This document shows, one piece after another, positions 38,641-51,000 of a stretch of 64,000 nucleotides of DNA (position 1 is the stretch's first letter; each line of letters starts with the position of its first letter). Under the pieces are notes generated by a model. That model was not told the origin of the DNA. It searched no databases and saw only the letters and a program-made list of their open reading frames with translations. The position numbers were made by a program, and so were the translations under genes. Source of the DNA: Desarmillaria ectypa (Eukaryota; Basidiomycota; Agaricomycetes; Agaricales; Physalacriaceae); assembly GCA_030407005.1 (NCBI GenBank), contig JAUDYN010000002.1, positions 434,001 through 498,000 of the forward strand, written 5' to 3'.

Positions 38641-40357
38641 CTAATTAGTCTCAGCATAAGTGTTCGCAGTTGTGGCAAACCCAACCCTCGAGTTCATCGT
38701 GTCATACATGGTGTAGAATCACTCCAGGAAAGTACAGCTGGTGGTGAAATTCAAGGCCTTGGGGAGCATTTGAGCCAATGTTATTAATGATGAGATAGAT
38801 ACCATTGTCGTCGGCTTTGATGACCGCGTTCAGCGAACGAGACCAGATTTGGGCATTTGATGCCAGCTCATCAGAAACCTGGAGAAACATTTCAACGCAC
38901 ATCAGATCAGAGCCGAGCAATACTGAGGCCATTGATATGGAAGTAGAGACTCGAAAGCTTGGAGTATTGAGACGAGGTAATGTGAAGAAGGCCTGTTGTG
39001 CTGTCCATTTTTGCTCCAGTGGCTGACTGGTATTGCTCGAATGCATCAGAAGCGAGATATACCAGTGTTGTACCTATGGCGGTCAAAACGTGGATAGACC
39101 TGATGACTGCATACTCACCGGTGTTGGCGATACCAGCGGCTGATGACAAGACGACAGCTGAGTTCCCATAGGTAACGGACAGGTCAATACCCCAGTAAGA
39201 ACTGGTCGGGGAGCCTTTGTTACCGGGCTAATAGCGCTACATGTTAACATCAAGGCTAAAGATCCCGTTGGATGAGGAGCGTACGCGTGACCAATATTAC
39301 TTGTTATTTTGGAATCGTCGATCCCGCCTGAAATTAGGAAAAGATTCAGCATATCACGACAATCAAAGATGAAGCGAGGATACGAACCCCACGAAAGTTC
39401 TCCGTTGTCGGACCCCTGCGTATGTGAAAAGTATACACCAACTGTATTGTTTGTAATCGACTTTTGGTTATAGAGATTATCGATGACAGTGGGGTATGAG
39501 TGTCTTAGAATCCGGGATTAGGGAGCCTAGAAGAAACCTCGCCCAGAGCTCACGGTCCAACACTTACCCTTATTCAGTCCAACGGGACTGATTCTATTTC
39601 TTCATTTACTCCAGGGGGTCGGCGAGCTATAAAGGCTCAACTCACCAAGAATACTATCATAATAATTACTGAAGCTATTAAGACATTAGTACGGTTTTGT
39701 AGGTTGTCAGGTAAACCCATACCCGAAAGAAAAGAAAGCTGCACCAATTGGCAGTGCTCTTTAACGACCAGTTCCGGAGTAATAGTGACTTGATCGATGT
39801 ATTCCGTCCCTTGAACAGAAATTCAGAGCGACATCGGCTTCATAGGACGTATCAGTTACCTAAAATCCTACCGGAGCTGTATTCGACATACTACATCATT
39901 GATCCATCAGACATTAAAGAACGATCATACACTGACTCGTTAACTCACAAGGAAATCCCCAGTCTACTTGCTGCTGGGCGTCCTAACATAGTTTTCCCTG
40001 TGCAGACACAAGTATTTGAGCTACCGGTGTCAATGATCAAATTATCTGTAGGTACAGCCAGGATTCCATTATTTAGAGAGGATAAAAATGCATACAGTTT
40101 GTTGCCGGACTACCGACACCAATCGAAGCGGTATAGACAGCTGCTGCATTATAGATGTTCTTGTCGACGACCGGGCGGATTTCTTGGAACGACCTGCGTT
40201 ATCTGCGCGCGCTAATAGTACAGCTGCGCGAGAGTGATCGTGTTGCACGAGCGTAGCCGACCCAGTGAAATTGAAGCTCCTAGAGATGGGTAGAGCCGCC
40301 GGGGTTCGACAGCCCGGTAGCGGCAAGAGATAGCAGCAAAAGCACGGCGGAAACCAT
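38641..40357 (-). pseudogene. Secreted pepsin-like aspartic protease (A1), inactivated
   Basis: From 40357 on the minus strand: a signal peptide MVSAVLLLLSLAATGLS, then propeptide SRSFNFTGSATLVQHD in a shifted frame, then NIYNAAAVYTASIGVGSPAT in a third frame. The first catalytic motif is intact (IIDTGSSNT, near 40011-40031). Further recognisable parts are VEYSSGRILG with GTEYIDQVTITPELV, SYPTVIDNLYNQKSITN, VGVYFSHTQGSDNGELSWG, GIDDSKITSNIG and YWGIDLSVTYGN. The second catalytic motif, DTGTT in active enzymes, reads NTGTT (Asn codon at 39123-39125). Near the end a TGA sits where an arginine is expected (LE-stop-FYTMYDT). Two or more frame shifts, a lost catalytic Asp and a stop make it a pseudogene. 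Introns are still recognisable, so it is not a processed copy. Confidence 0.8.
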
Positions 40358-41491
40358 TTTCAGAAGAGTCGTTGAAAGCTCTGGCATTTGAGGGTGCTGC
40401 TGGAGTCCTGCCAATAGCACGTAGAATTTGTATTCCATCGATTAGGTACGCGAAGTGCAAGGTATGGACATGGTGTTTCACCGTCTGTGGAGCCTATTTT
40501 ACAGATATGTGCCAGTATAATAGCCCTGGGCTTGCTCATAGAGATCAGAAGCACCAGAAATGTGAAGGATACGATGAAATAGGCCTTGGAAGGTCGCCAA
40601 AGAGGTTACAGGCGATAGTCACGGAACTAATAGGTCGCCGATCGAGCATACTTAGTACAAGTATATGTCGACATGCCCTATCCGACTCCTAGCATGGTCA
40701 ATTGTGTATGTCATCGCCGAACCGATCGAGGTAGTTGGTAGGAAACATAAGTAATGCATTCCAATACGAGACCTTTCAAGTATGGTATGTGAGTTCCAGT
40801 GGTGAAACAGACGCACGTCCTGGCATGTCGTGCTAGTTCGTCGCGACTAGCATAGCGCAAGTCCAATTCAAGGAGAGGTGTCTTCCCCTGTTCATTGTTT
40901 TCATCTGAGACGTCTTTCACTGTCTGGGCAATCAGGGATCATGGAGCAACAGTAGATAACAGGAGCCGTTTTACCAGTTGCGCAGTGACCGGCCTGCTGC
41001 TTTTCTCCGAGCGAGTCATGAATTACAGGATTCGTGAAAATTTACGCCACGGTCGCACAGACATAGTAGCAGCTACATTTCCTATCAAGGAAGCCGATTA
41101 CGCCAGGGTCCTACTGCCCAAACCGTTACCAGGCCCACGAGAGACCAGTCGATAGTAATATTGTCAGCTTCCTAACGTTTCAGCGACTTCACTCTGCCGA
41201 GCAGCTGAGGGGGAGATAAAAGTTCGACAAGAAGTGGCAAGAAAATTATTTTTGAGCCGTTCGTACAAATATTAACCGTGGACTTTGAACTTTCTGGCAG
41301 AAGATTTCTTTGCCAGGCTTCGTAGTTCGAATTCCTCTGCAGGCGTAATTGCTGTCGGGCCGAATCCAGTCGACAACATAAATTGTTGGCCACGATTTCC
41401 GCTGTGGGTGGCTGTGGCTGTGGCATTTGGTTTCTACTTTTGCATCCATCTCGTTCTACGACCCCATTCTTCTGCCTTTATTCTTCACGTC
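40358..41491. other. Intergenic region
   Basis: About 1.1 kb with short open frames on both strands (for example 40372-40692 and 40895-41155 plus, 40711-40920 minus). None has a recognised domain. It holds the ATG101 promoter at its right end. Confidence 0.4.
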
Positions 41492-42301
41492 ATGTCCAGC
41501 ATCTCTACAGTAACGATTGACTTGGTATGCCTTTCTGTCACCGTAGCAACCAGCAAGCTCATCCATTCAGGTCCTAGATCGCTCAACGACCAAGGACGTT
41601 CTTCGCGCAATGCTACACTCGATATTATTCCACAGACTATTTGGCATCGTCAAGCCGCAAACATTTGAAGTCCTTGACGTGACGATGGTGTGCAGCTTCT
41701 CAATCCCACCTTATTGAAACTCACGATGGATTCGCCAGCCTGGTGTCTCAGACCCGGAAGTCGAACAGATGGTACATGAAAAAGTGGACTTGTTTTGGAA
41801 GAGCATCGAGAATGGCGGGAGTAAGCGGGGCCAGGTGTGCATCACTGGTCATTGATTGCCTCTAGGACTGACATCGGGGGATTTGAAGATGCTGGTGACA
41901 TTTTCAGAGAAACGGCAGAAGAAGGGGTGGTTCGTATATGGCGGTGGAGAGGAGGACGTTCCTTGGGAGCAGTGGTACCTTTCTTTTGCTTGCTCATTTT
42001 TCTCACCTTTGTGCTGACCATCGTGTGAAGGGTAATTAATGCAGAAATCCGACAACCGCTCGATAGAGGTACGGCCCGTCTTGCCTGTCGTTCATGGGTC
42101 CTGATTATATATGTCTCAATAGACCGACTTACTTTCGACTCGACATTGGCAGCAACACTGACGAAATCAATTCAGACAATGTTGACACATACATCATCGG
42201 AAAGAGGACGCTCCGTGGTACCTCCCATTACGCATAACGGGATATCTCCGTTTCCATTCAAGCTGGCTGTCAAGATAGGCGGCATAGAAATCGGTTCATG
42301 A
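41492..42301 (+). CDS. atg101: Autophagy-related protein 101 (ATG101)
   Basis: HORMA-domain subunit that stabilises ATG13 in the Atg1/ULK initiation complex. Six exons give about 197 residues, slightly shorter than human ATG101 (218). Exon 1 is MSSISTVTIDL. It is followed by VLDRSTTKDVLRAMLHSILFH, DPEVEQMVHEKVDLFWKSI, SKRGQ joined to MLVTFSEKRQKKGWF, DVPWEQW, VINAEIRQPLDR and the C-terminal IQTMLTHTSSERGRSVVPPI. The PWE-W and QKK-WF parts align with the human protein. The exon after SKRGQ needs the acceptor just before MLVTF; a nearer AG would create a stop. The W-F pair in KKGWF may correspond to the WF finger region. S. cerevisiae lacks this protein, most other fungi have it. Confidence 0.88.
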
Positions 42302-44066
42302 TGGCGCGCCTGTATTTACCCGTGAGTTATCATCTTAAAATATTCCGAGAGAGATGCTAATACGCGCTTACCTTTAGCTATATTTTGTAGCCATACTATA
42401 GAATCTTTGTAATGTATCATCAACGTGTACACCATGTTACTGCCTGCTTTGCATATCCCCTGCGCAAACCAACATGTGTACAATGATCTTGGTACTATCT
42501 TCATGTCGTGTCATTTCTGCTCCGTCACTGATATCCAAAATAGAGCCAAGTCGCAAATATGATGCTTCCGACCGGTCCACACGATGAGCGGCTTACATCG
42601 ACGCTTGCTCATGTAGTAGGAACCGGTCGCAAGTCTAGATATCTCCGCGTGTCGTCTTATAGCTCCCCAAAATCACAAGAATGAAACCGTATGCTCACAG
42701 TATTCGCTTTAGCGTCTTTAAACCCCGCAATTAAAGGAACGTTGGCAGCATGATTCGGTTGTTCACATCTCCGAAGACTGCCATCATAAAAAACCGGTAC
42801 GGCGAGTTATGGTTTGCTAGGTGAATGTCTCACTTCATTGTTCTACACTAGACCGACGCAAGGCTATGACTCACAGGGATCCAAGAATTTTTGGTGTTAA
42901 AGGCCAATGCTGTCAGTTGCTTAGACAGTTCACCATTGTTCCCTCAACATTCCGGAGATTCCAGATTGCTCTCTGCAAGTGTCGTATGATGTAGCTTTTC
43001 GAAAACTCCAACTTTTGGGGGCTGACATTTGTGATTTGAATACCTTACGGTCCAAGAGGGAGAAGGCCATTCTGACCTGGCGGGAATTGTGTCCCTCTGT
43101 TCTCGGTGCTCATCAGCCAATAGGCCGAATCTTCAGTGAGTGATGAAGTGGTAATACTCGTGCTCCATGTACATGTTTACTTGAATGACTAACGACTGAG
43201 CATTCTTTGAAGCGTTAGAATGATCAATTTTATGATTCGTCAAAATCCAACGACTAGAAAGACTTCGATCTCGGCTTCCCTTATCCCATTGTTGCAGTTG
43301 GACCTGGCGGAAGCTATTTTCTATACATCCCTTTGATCCCGCCAACCTAATTTGGTTTATCTCTCGGCAAGCGCTGTGTCACTTGCAATATCGCCGCTTT
43401 CATTGACACTTCACCCAATTTTCTCGAATTCTCGTGTCAACTCTGTCTTCGAACTTTGATCCGGCTCTTAATTCTTGGTGGCACCTGTTCACATCAGTTC
43501 GAAATTCAAGTCCGTGGACACATGCGATTAACGGAGGGGAGGTGCATCCCGTACAGATCTGTAGGCCGAGGATTTTACACGTAGAGGGTTAAGGACGAGC
43601 TGGAGTGGCTGGAAGAAGACAAAATGAGGGTGATAAGAATCCGATTATCGTCCCAAGAAGAGTTTGCGTCGTTTGCCTTTACGAATGTCCGTTTTGAAGC
43701 CTCAATGATCCTATATGGTCCTTGATTCTCGGTTCTTATCCGTTCCTTCACTCTGCATCCGGATTTTCTAACTATTGATGGTTTCCCTTCGGCCACCCAT
43801 TGACGCATGTGATGCGTCAAGGGAACAAAAAACAACGAAAAAGTGGAGCGGGCGAGTAAGTACAACCGGTTTATCCCACTCAGTAAATACAGTGGACTTA
43901 GATTACGTTGTTCTGGGTGATTGATCTTTCCGGACTCTCAAAGCAGCATCACAAGATCGTTCCCAAATCCATTTAAACTCTGGCTCGGGCAACGCTGCTT
44001 CGTGCCTCTAGTTTTTCATTCCTCCTCTGCAAGGACTCTTTCGAAGACTGCCATAATAGACTCAGG
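42302..44066. other. Intergenic region
   Basis: About 1.8 kb. A plus-strand open stretch without a start at about 42975-43130 (DVAFRKLQLLGADICDLNTL) looks protein-like but has no partner exons. Minus-strand frames at 43133-43345 and 43575-43865 show no domain. The right end is the promoter of the monooxygenase. Confidence 0.4.
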
Positions 44067-46404
44067 ATGTCTAGCGATTCACCTAGGGTAGTCATTGTCG
44101 GCGCTGGGTATGCTATTTGACTGGATGACGAAGAGACTTACTGAACCCGTTTCGCAGCATTGGCGGCCTCATTTTTTCCATTGCTTTGAAACAAAGGTTT
44201 CCCGAGTATGAGAACTTCACGGTAGACCCCTGTCTGTAGCCGTAATCCCAATACTGAAGGTGTTGATAAAGATTTATGAGAAGGCTTCTGATGTTGGAGG
44301 AACATGGAGAGTACGTTTATCGCCTTGTTTTTAGTGTTTTGAGCTCATCCTATATCTTGGTAGGACAACATATACCCAGTACGTCGGAAACGCTCTCATC
44401 TTTACCGGAATCACTCATACTTAGTTCAGGGGTGTGGTTCGGACATTGCCGTGATGTTCTACTCTCACTCTACGGCCCTGAAGCATGATTGGACGCACTC
44501 GCTCGCCTATCAGCCGCAAATCCAAGAGTACTGGCAGGAGATGGCGCGGAAGAACGATTTGTACAGAAAAATCGTTTTCAATACGCGCGTCATCTCAGCC
44601 GACTGGGACACAGATAAAGAACTTTGGGTCGTTGTCACGAGGGATCTGAAGTCTGGCGCTGAGTCGACGTCCACTGCGAAGATTTTGGTTTCTGCACTTG
44701 GCATCTTGGAGCAACCGCATTACCCTAATATTAACGGGCTCAACAAGTTCAAAGGTGACATGTTTCATAGTGCGAAGTGGGATTATGGAGTTTCTTTGAA
44801 GAATAAGCGGGTCGCGGTCATTGGGAACGGTGCTTCGGCGTGGGTCTTACAAGATGTGTACTGGTCGTTTGTCGTCTTATCACTCCTTTTCCAGAACGCA
44901 GTTTGTGCCCGTCATATCCGAGGATCCGTCCACCGATATCGTTGAATTCTGCAGGACTCCGTATTGGGTGTTATGGAATGTGAGTACAATTGCGCCTCTC
45001 GTTTTGGTGCGAATTTCGACACAGCTACTGGAATAGCTTCGTAACTCATATGGTCCTGTGTGGCAATTCTTGCTCAAATATGTCCCATTCAACATGCTGC
45101 TCCATCGTTTTTATCATTGTATCAAGGTAAATCAGCAGTTCACCACACTACGTACAATCCTGATAACTGGTCTCTAGATGGAATTATGTTATTGGCTTGT
45201 TTTTGGGAACAGTCTTCTTCGTGATGGGCTTATGAAGGTAACGTATCGTTCCATAGAGTTCCAAATCAAGTTTACACATGTCCTTCAAAGCCTTTCAGCA
45301 TTTTTTATATCAAGACCTTTGCACCGAAGGAATACCATGATAAACTTATACCCACGTACAGTCAGTGCTTTTGCTTTTCGGACGCTGCTTCGATTCCTGA
45401 TGTTTCAATAGAGGTCGGATGTAGACGGCTCATTTTCAATAGCTTCTACCTCGAGTCGTTGCATCGCCCGAACATGCGACTCAACTGGGATGGCATCGAT
45501 TCCATGGTCGAAGACGGTATCATTACTAAGAAAGGTAAACATTTTCCGGTATGCCCACCTTCTCTCATCTTCCCTGCAGGCGAGAAATTCCCATTCGACG
45601 TTATCATCCTGTCCACGGGATTCATCGCGGTACGAATCTACACCATCTTCGTGGAGTCCGCAGCTCAGTACGGTAAATATCTGTAGGACGACTATCCACT
45701 CCATGTCCGCGGCACCGAACAGACTGTCAAGGAATATTACATTTCTAAAGGCGGTCCAACTGCATATCGTGGTACCACCGTTCCCGGATTCCCGAACTTC
45801 TATATCATCGGAGGTTCGGTCACTTTTTGTTGCATCAAACCGCGTTAATGAAGCCGTGTCTTGTTTTGCACAGGTCCGAACACCATCACGGGTCATACAT
45901 CCGTTATTTTTACCGAAGAGGTCCAGGTACTATCAGCTTTCTTCGGGGTTCTGTTCCGGGTCTCAATCCAGTTCTAAGGCCAACTATGCCATGTCGTTGG
46001 TAGCGCCAGTCATAGAAGGGCTTGTATCGTCCTTCACAGTCAAACATCAGCCTACGGATGAATGGAACGCCAAGATTCAAGCTCGTCTCGCTCGTTCCGT
46101 TTTCCCAGATTGTCTTTCGTGGTACCGAAGCGGAAAGGACGGGAAGGTTACGAGTGTATTTCCTGGTGGCGCGCCGTTGTTTTGGTGGTGGATGAAGAAG
46201 ACATATTTTGAACACTATGATGCTGTCGCGTCGCGGGATTGGTATAAGCGACTGAAGCGGGAGAAACGTATTAAGGTGACTAAGCGGGTAGTAGCGGGAT
46301 TGTCAGCTGTTGCACTTGGAGTATGGTTCGCACATGAATTCTGGACGGCTGGATCAATTTTGGACGTGTGGAATGAGGCACAGGAGGTTGGTATCCTTTT
46401 TTGA
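44067..46404 (+). CDS. FAD-dependent monooxygenase (FMO / Baeyer-Villiger type)
   Basis: Two-dinucleotide-domain flavoprotein, about 560 residues, with at least ten introns. Start [14 protein letters not shown] joins [12 protein letters not shown] to form the FAD Rossmann GxGxx[11 protein letters not shown] and DNIYPGCGSD follow as in BVMO-like enzymes, then [35 protein letters not shown], and [26 protein letters not shown] with the second Rossmann GxGxSA. Next are [32 protein letters not shown] (the ATG motif as STGF), and [13 protein letters not shown]. The C-terminus carries [12 protein letters not shown], then a hydrophobic helix ([18 protein letters not shown]) that may anchor it in a membrane. 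The substrate is unknown. The BVMO fingerprint FxGxxxHxxxW appears only partly ([11 protein letters not shown]). Confidence 0.88.
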
Positions 46405-46764
46405 TGGCTGGCATGTGCTGATTACGTTCAAGGGAATTGTATCCAAAGTTGGGGAACTCGTTGGTTTTATGAGATTATAAGCAGCATATATACATACCGA
46501 CGACATCAAGAACTACGTCACTTACATCAATCTAACACGACCCCTTACCACTGTCTTTTGCCAATACTACCGTTTCCTGGCATTGACTGCGTCGAATCAA
46601 GTCGAATCCAATAAGTATTATTGAATACCAGGTGATCAAAGATTGTACGTTCATGTCGCTTACTTTATTTCATACAGTAGCACACGCATTAAAAATTTAA
46701 GTGAACTCTGTCCAAGCCGGTTGATCAAACATTAAAGTAGCAAAAACAAAGACAAGGGCCAAGG
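46405..46764. other. Intergenic region
   Basis: No gene was seen. It contains the 3' flank of the monooxygenase and the upstream region of the kinase-like gene. Confidence 0.4.
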
Positions 46765-48049
46765 GTGCTTTGGCCAGCGGCACCTATAAATGGCTCGGTT
46801 ATAGACATAGGTCCTTCAATTCATCTCTCATCCAAAAGGTCTTTTCTCTCATTCAGATGCCTTTTCCTTTCAGATGCGCCTTGTCCTCTCGCTCACGAAG
46901 CCATTCAAGAAATTGTAATCGGCGCTCTGGGACTCGCACACTGCCGCAACAACGCTCATATTGCCACTTCCAACGTCCAGAGTGTCATCTCGGCCGTCAC
47001 TCCCAAACCCCTGACGGCCTTTGTTGAACATTTTCGGTCAGAACTTCAGAACCGAACCGCGACGCTTGAATCTCCCGGGCACAAAAGCCGCTTTCGGCAC
47101 GACGTAGAATGCGACGGTCACAATTATGGATTTTCTCATGTCCTCGGCAGAGGCGCCCACGGCTTCGTCAGACTAGCTTATGATGCTTATGATGGATCAA
47201 AGGACCGTCTTGTGGATATCAAAATTATCGACAGGACACGGTTACTAATCGATGGTGTTCCAGTGGCGAAGGATAAGAAAGAAGATGGCTATATCTCCGA
47301 TATATGTAGGGAACGCCATGTGCTAAGACTTGCGGGTGCAACAGGATCACCTTTCCTTCCCACCTTACTGCCTTTTTTTCAGGATCTCAAATAAGTCTAC
47401 CTTGTCATGGTGCGTTAGCCGAAATCCCACATAATGATTATATTGACTCTGAACTGACAGCCAGGATACTACATTTCCCTCTCGGATCGCCTAAAAGAAT
47501 TAACAAACTCCAATCAGGTCATGGACATGACAGAGTTGAGGCACCACGCAGCTGAAATTGTATGACACCCTTGTCTCTCCCTTAAGAGTGTCACCGAGCG
47601 TAGAATGATTTAGGTTCTGGCTGTCGAAACCCTACATCACTACGGCTGTTTCCACTGTAACATCAAACCAGAGAATCTCATGTTAACTGAGAAAGGACAC
47701 CTAGTTCTTGTCGGCTTTAGCCTATCTGAAGTAGGTTCCGGTATTCTCGAGGCGGGAGGACGAGGTACACCCGGGTATATTCCCCCAGAAGCCCTTGATG
47801 GAAGATCGTACTATTCTGGGTATGCTGCCGATATCTACGCTATGGGAGTTGTTCTCTTCAATTGTATCTTTGTCCCCGCAAGAATGGCGTATGTGTCTAT
47901 TTTGAAAACTATAGACTCGCTGAAACCCGATTCTGATCCTTATTATGCAGGACATTTTCAGTGACAAGGGGGACATAACTGTGTCTGTTTGGGCAACTTG
48001 GCACCGCAATGAAGAAGTTGCTGGATGCCTGATACAAGAGGTGGCATGA
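46765..48049 (+). pseudogene. Degenerate protein kinase-like gene (pseudokinase or pseudogene)
   Basis: The kinase fold can be followed through four exons: FSHVLGRGAHGFVRLAYD (glycine loop), LVDIKIIDR (Lys kept at 47221), ICRERHVLRLAG (C-helix Glu region), HHYGCFHCNIKPENLML, HLVLVGFSLSE, RGTPGYIPPEALDG and AADIYAMGVVLF. HRD is HCN at 47653-47661, and DFG is GFS at 47713-47721, so both catalytic aspartates are missing. No ATG precedes the glycine loop in the kinase frame; the nearest upstream ATG (46857) is in another frame. The exons after ADIYAMG are weak, and the end at 48049 (CLIQEVA) is tentative. The C-lobe helices after the APE helix are mostly absent. Either a short pseudokinase with an undetected first exon or a decaying gene; the latter is more likely. 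Confidence 0.6.
46785..46790 (+). promoter_or_regulatory. TATA-like box upstream of the kinase-like gene
   Basis: TATAAA lies about 70 bases upstream of an ATG at 46857 and just before the kinase-like coding region. Position suits a core promoter, but the true start is unclear. Confidence 0.35.
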
Positions 48050-51000
48050 ATTTCTTCGCTGTTGTCCCGGTCCCTGATTTAGTAGTAGCTCATGAAAATA
48101 AACCCAGATGTACGCTTACCATTGGGCGTTATCAAGGCGCATCCTTTCTTTCACCCTGGCTTGTAATTTTCCCACAGCCTACTATGCTAACATTACACAC
48201 TAACGTTTGCTCTCGGCAGAGACTGCAACAAAGTACAAAGGATAGAATATGGATGTGAGTGGCCATCTGCAAAGAGTAGCCTTTACTCTCATAGCTATCA
48301 CTAGCTCCCCATGTTCCAACGAGCCACGCCACCAGAAGCGCATCATACCCGCAATACCCAGTCCACAATCAGACATCATTCTCAAGTTAACGGTACAATG
48401 TGTGAGTAGACAAATCATGACCTGTCTATGCTCCCAAAACATGGTTATATATTTCGTAGCCGTTGAACCTAGCAACCGGGTGGATGCCGGCCACAAAGAA
48501 AGCGCCGGTCGGAAACTAGAACTAGTACATCTAATTTGAAGGCGCATCAGCATCAAACATGTCGTGTTTCTGCTTCCCCTACCAGGGAGCTCTCTGACTA
48601 ACAGACCTTTGAAGGTGGACTCTAATTCTCCAAACATACATAAGGCCATGCCCGAATGGCTTGGTTCATCTGGCTAGCCCTCATATGGAATGTAGTTCTT
48701 TTTATATTCTGTATACGATACCTTCAATCAGCAACTCTTGTTTGGTCTCATTAACGAACAATGAGGCCGGCGTTCAGCTATTCTCAATGGAGTTGCTTAT
48801 CTGTCGTTGTTTCTTCCAGACAAGCACCTATCCTTGTGAGATCCGCATGCCTTCTTTCTCCTGACATTGATATAAGTCGTGAGTTTATCAGTTGGTAAAC
48901 GAATCACAGAAAAACGAGCTTAGAAATCCTTAGTCCAAGCAATAACCTCCGGATGCGATATGCCACCATAATCGGGGGATACGTCAACGCTCCGATATCT
49001 ACGGTACTACCTTGGGAACCAAAACAAGGAAGGAAATTTCATGTAAAGTTAGACAGGACAATAACTGCCCATAATAGCTGTAAGCACATTGTATTAGCAT
49101 GTCAACGCCATTGGTTAATTGATCACGCTCTACGGAGTTCACCACGCAAACCGCGCCGAAACATGGTAGCTCAGGTTGCCTCCGTCCTGACTCCTCGGAA
49201 GTCGCATCAGGCTTTACATCAAAACAAGAGTTGACAACGAGTATAGCAACATGGACATCCTCAACCTGTTCAAGCTCTTTGGGATGGTCGTCCGAAGGAG
49301 CCGCAAGTATTTGGACGACAAATCATCTCCTGCATGGACTCTTCAGAGATACGGAGAAAGAGACAAGACGCTAGTCTCCCAATAAACGCCTTCGGCGTTG
49401 CCAGAGGCTGAGTCCTTCCTCCATGCTCTAGAGTTCCATAGATGAGTGGTTTGGGTGCAACGGACGCTAAGATTTTATGGCCGGAGACCTGGAAAGAGAA
49501 AAATATATTCCCGTCATATCCGATGACTGTGAATACCGAGACTTTCACAGAAGACGTCCGACTAGGAACTCCCAACTACGATGCCCGGATTGGGTCCAGC
49601 GCTTTCAAACAGATACTCTTACGATGAAGCAGCAGCTATTGAAGCGTGGGCAAAGAGGGTGGTCCAGAATATCAAGTTGGACATGGGCATCTACGCCAAG
49701 TAGATTACGATACTGTCTCCAGTAGACAGGAGTATTGGGGATCAATGAGCTGTGCGTGAAGTAAGGCGTACACCACTGTAGAGGCTTGTCAAGAGTACCA
49801 GACAAGGTGCTGCCGTACGATTCATCAGGCGAAAACATGTCTGACAAGAAGTGGATACGGTCAATCAGAGACACCGATGTCGGAACAGCACCATAATGGA
49901 ACTATTGTACTCGTCGTTGGTAAAATCATTGTCGGAGTCATTGAATGTGACATCCACCCAACAGACAACACAATATTGGTTTCCATCATATATTCTGACT
50001 AGCGCTCGTGTAACCTGGTTCTCAGAACTTCCCGTGGAGGCCGCAAATGCAAAAGGAGCACGGGGAATAGGTCCAAATCTCGACACGTCACTCGTACGGG
50101 AGTCCCCTAGGAAAACCACAATGCTGTAAACGGCGCTGCTTTCGATCTCCATTGAGATGTCAATAACCTACGACGACCCGCCCATCAGAATATCAAGATT
50201 GCGAGCGCCATCATGCCTCGAGTAGGCATCGTTGTGGACGGCCATTTGCGTAGCACTAGCCAGGGAAACGCTTTTGACAGTAGGAGAGACTGCAGCCATT
50301 CAGAAGTGGCAATATGGGCGAGTCTTGGCCTCACTTTTCTAGAGGTATTGTCGCTTTTAATATTATAGCTGCCTCCGCTAATTAAGCAGGCGGCAGCACC
50401 GAGTGGAAAACATCAATATCGCAATCACGACGGCCCTTTTGAGGCAGGTGCAAGACCATAGTAAACGCCTAGATACAGCCCATTTTTTAGTCGCTGTATG
50501 TTCGGACAGAGGCATGTCCCGACCGCGGCCCGCCACCAGTTGGAAAAACCCATGTCAACAAGAAAATCCACTCAAGAGACCGGTTCCTAAGTGCCTATTT
50601 AGATGGATAATGAGAGATTGGTCAACGTCGAACGCTGAACGCCGAATCTCCGGCATAGATACTGGCAGTATATCCGATGCGTCAAGGGTGAGCACGAAGC
50701 CTTCGAGTAATTCCCTTGCTAGGAATGGGAAGTTATTCATTCATCCAACCAGGAGTATGAGGCGTAGAATCAACAAGTCCGACATAATCGGTTAAGTGTG
50801 AGAAAAACAAGAAAAACAGCTAGTTGAATTTGGTTTGTTCAACAAATATTAGTTCAGGTTACAACTTGAGAGAAAAAAGCGCAGATATCGAGTTAACTGA
50901 AGCCCTGGATAGAAGATGTTAATATTAAATAATAGAATAGCACAAAAAGACACATATTGACCTTTAGCCTGAGGCATCCTCCGAGACTCTGAGACCTAGA

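Noticed and set aside
38641..40357. Calling the aspartic protease an active gene
   Set aside because: Frame shifts, loss of the second catalytic Asp and a late stop cannot all be removed by plausible introns.
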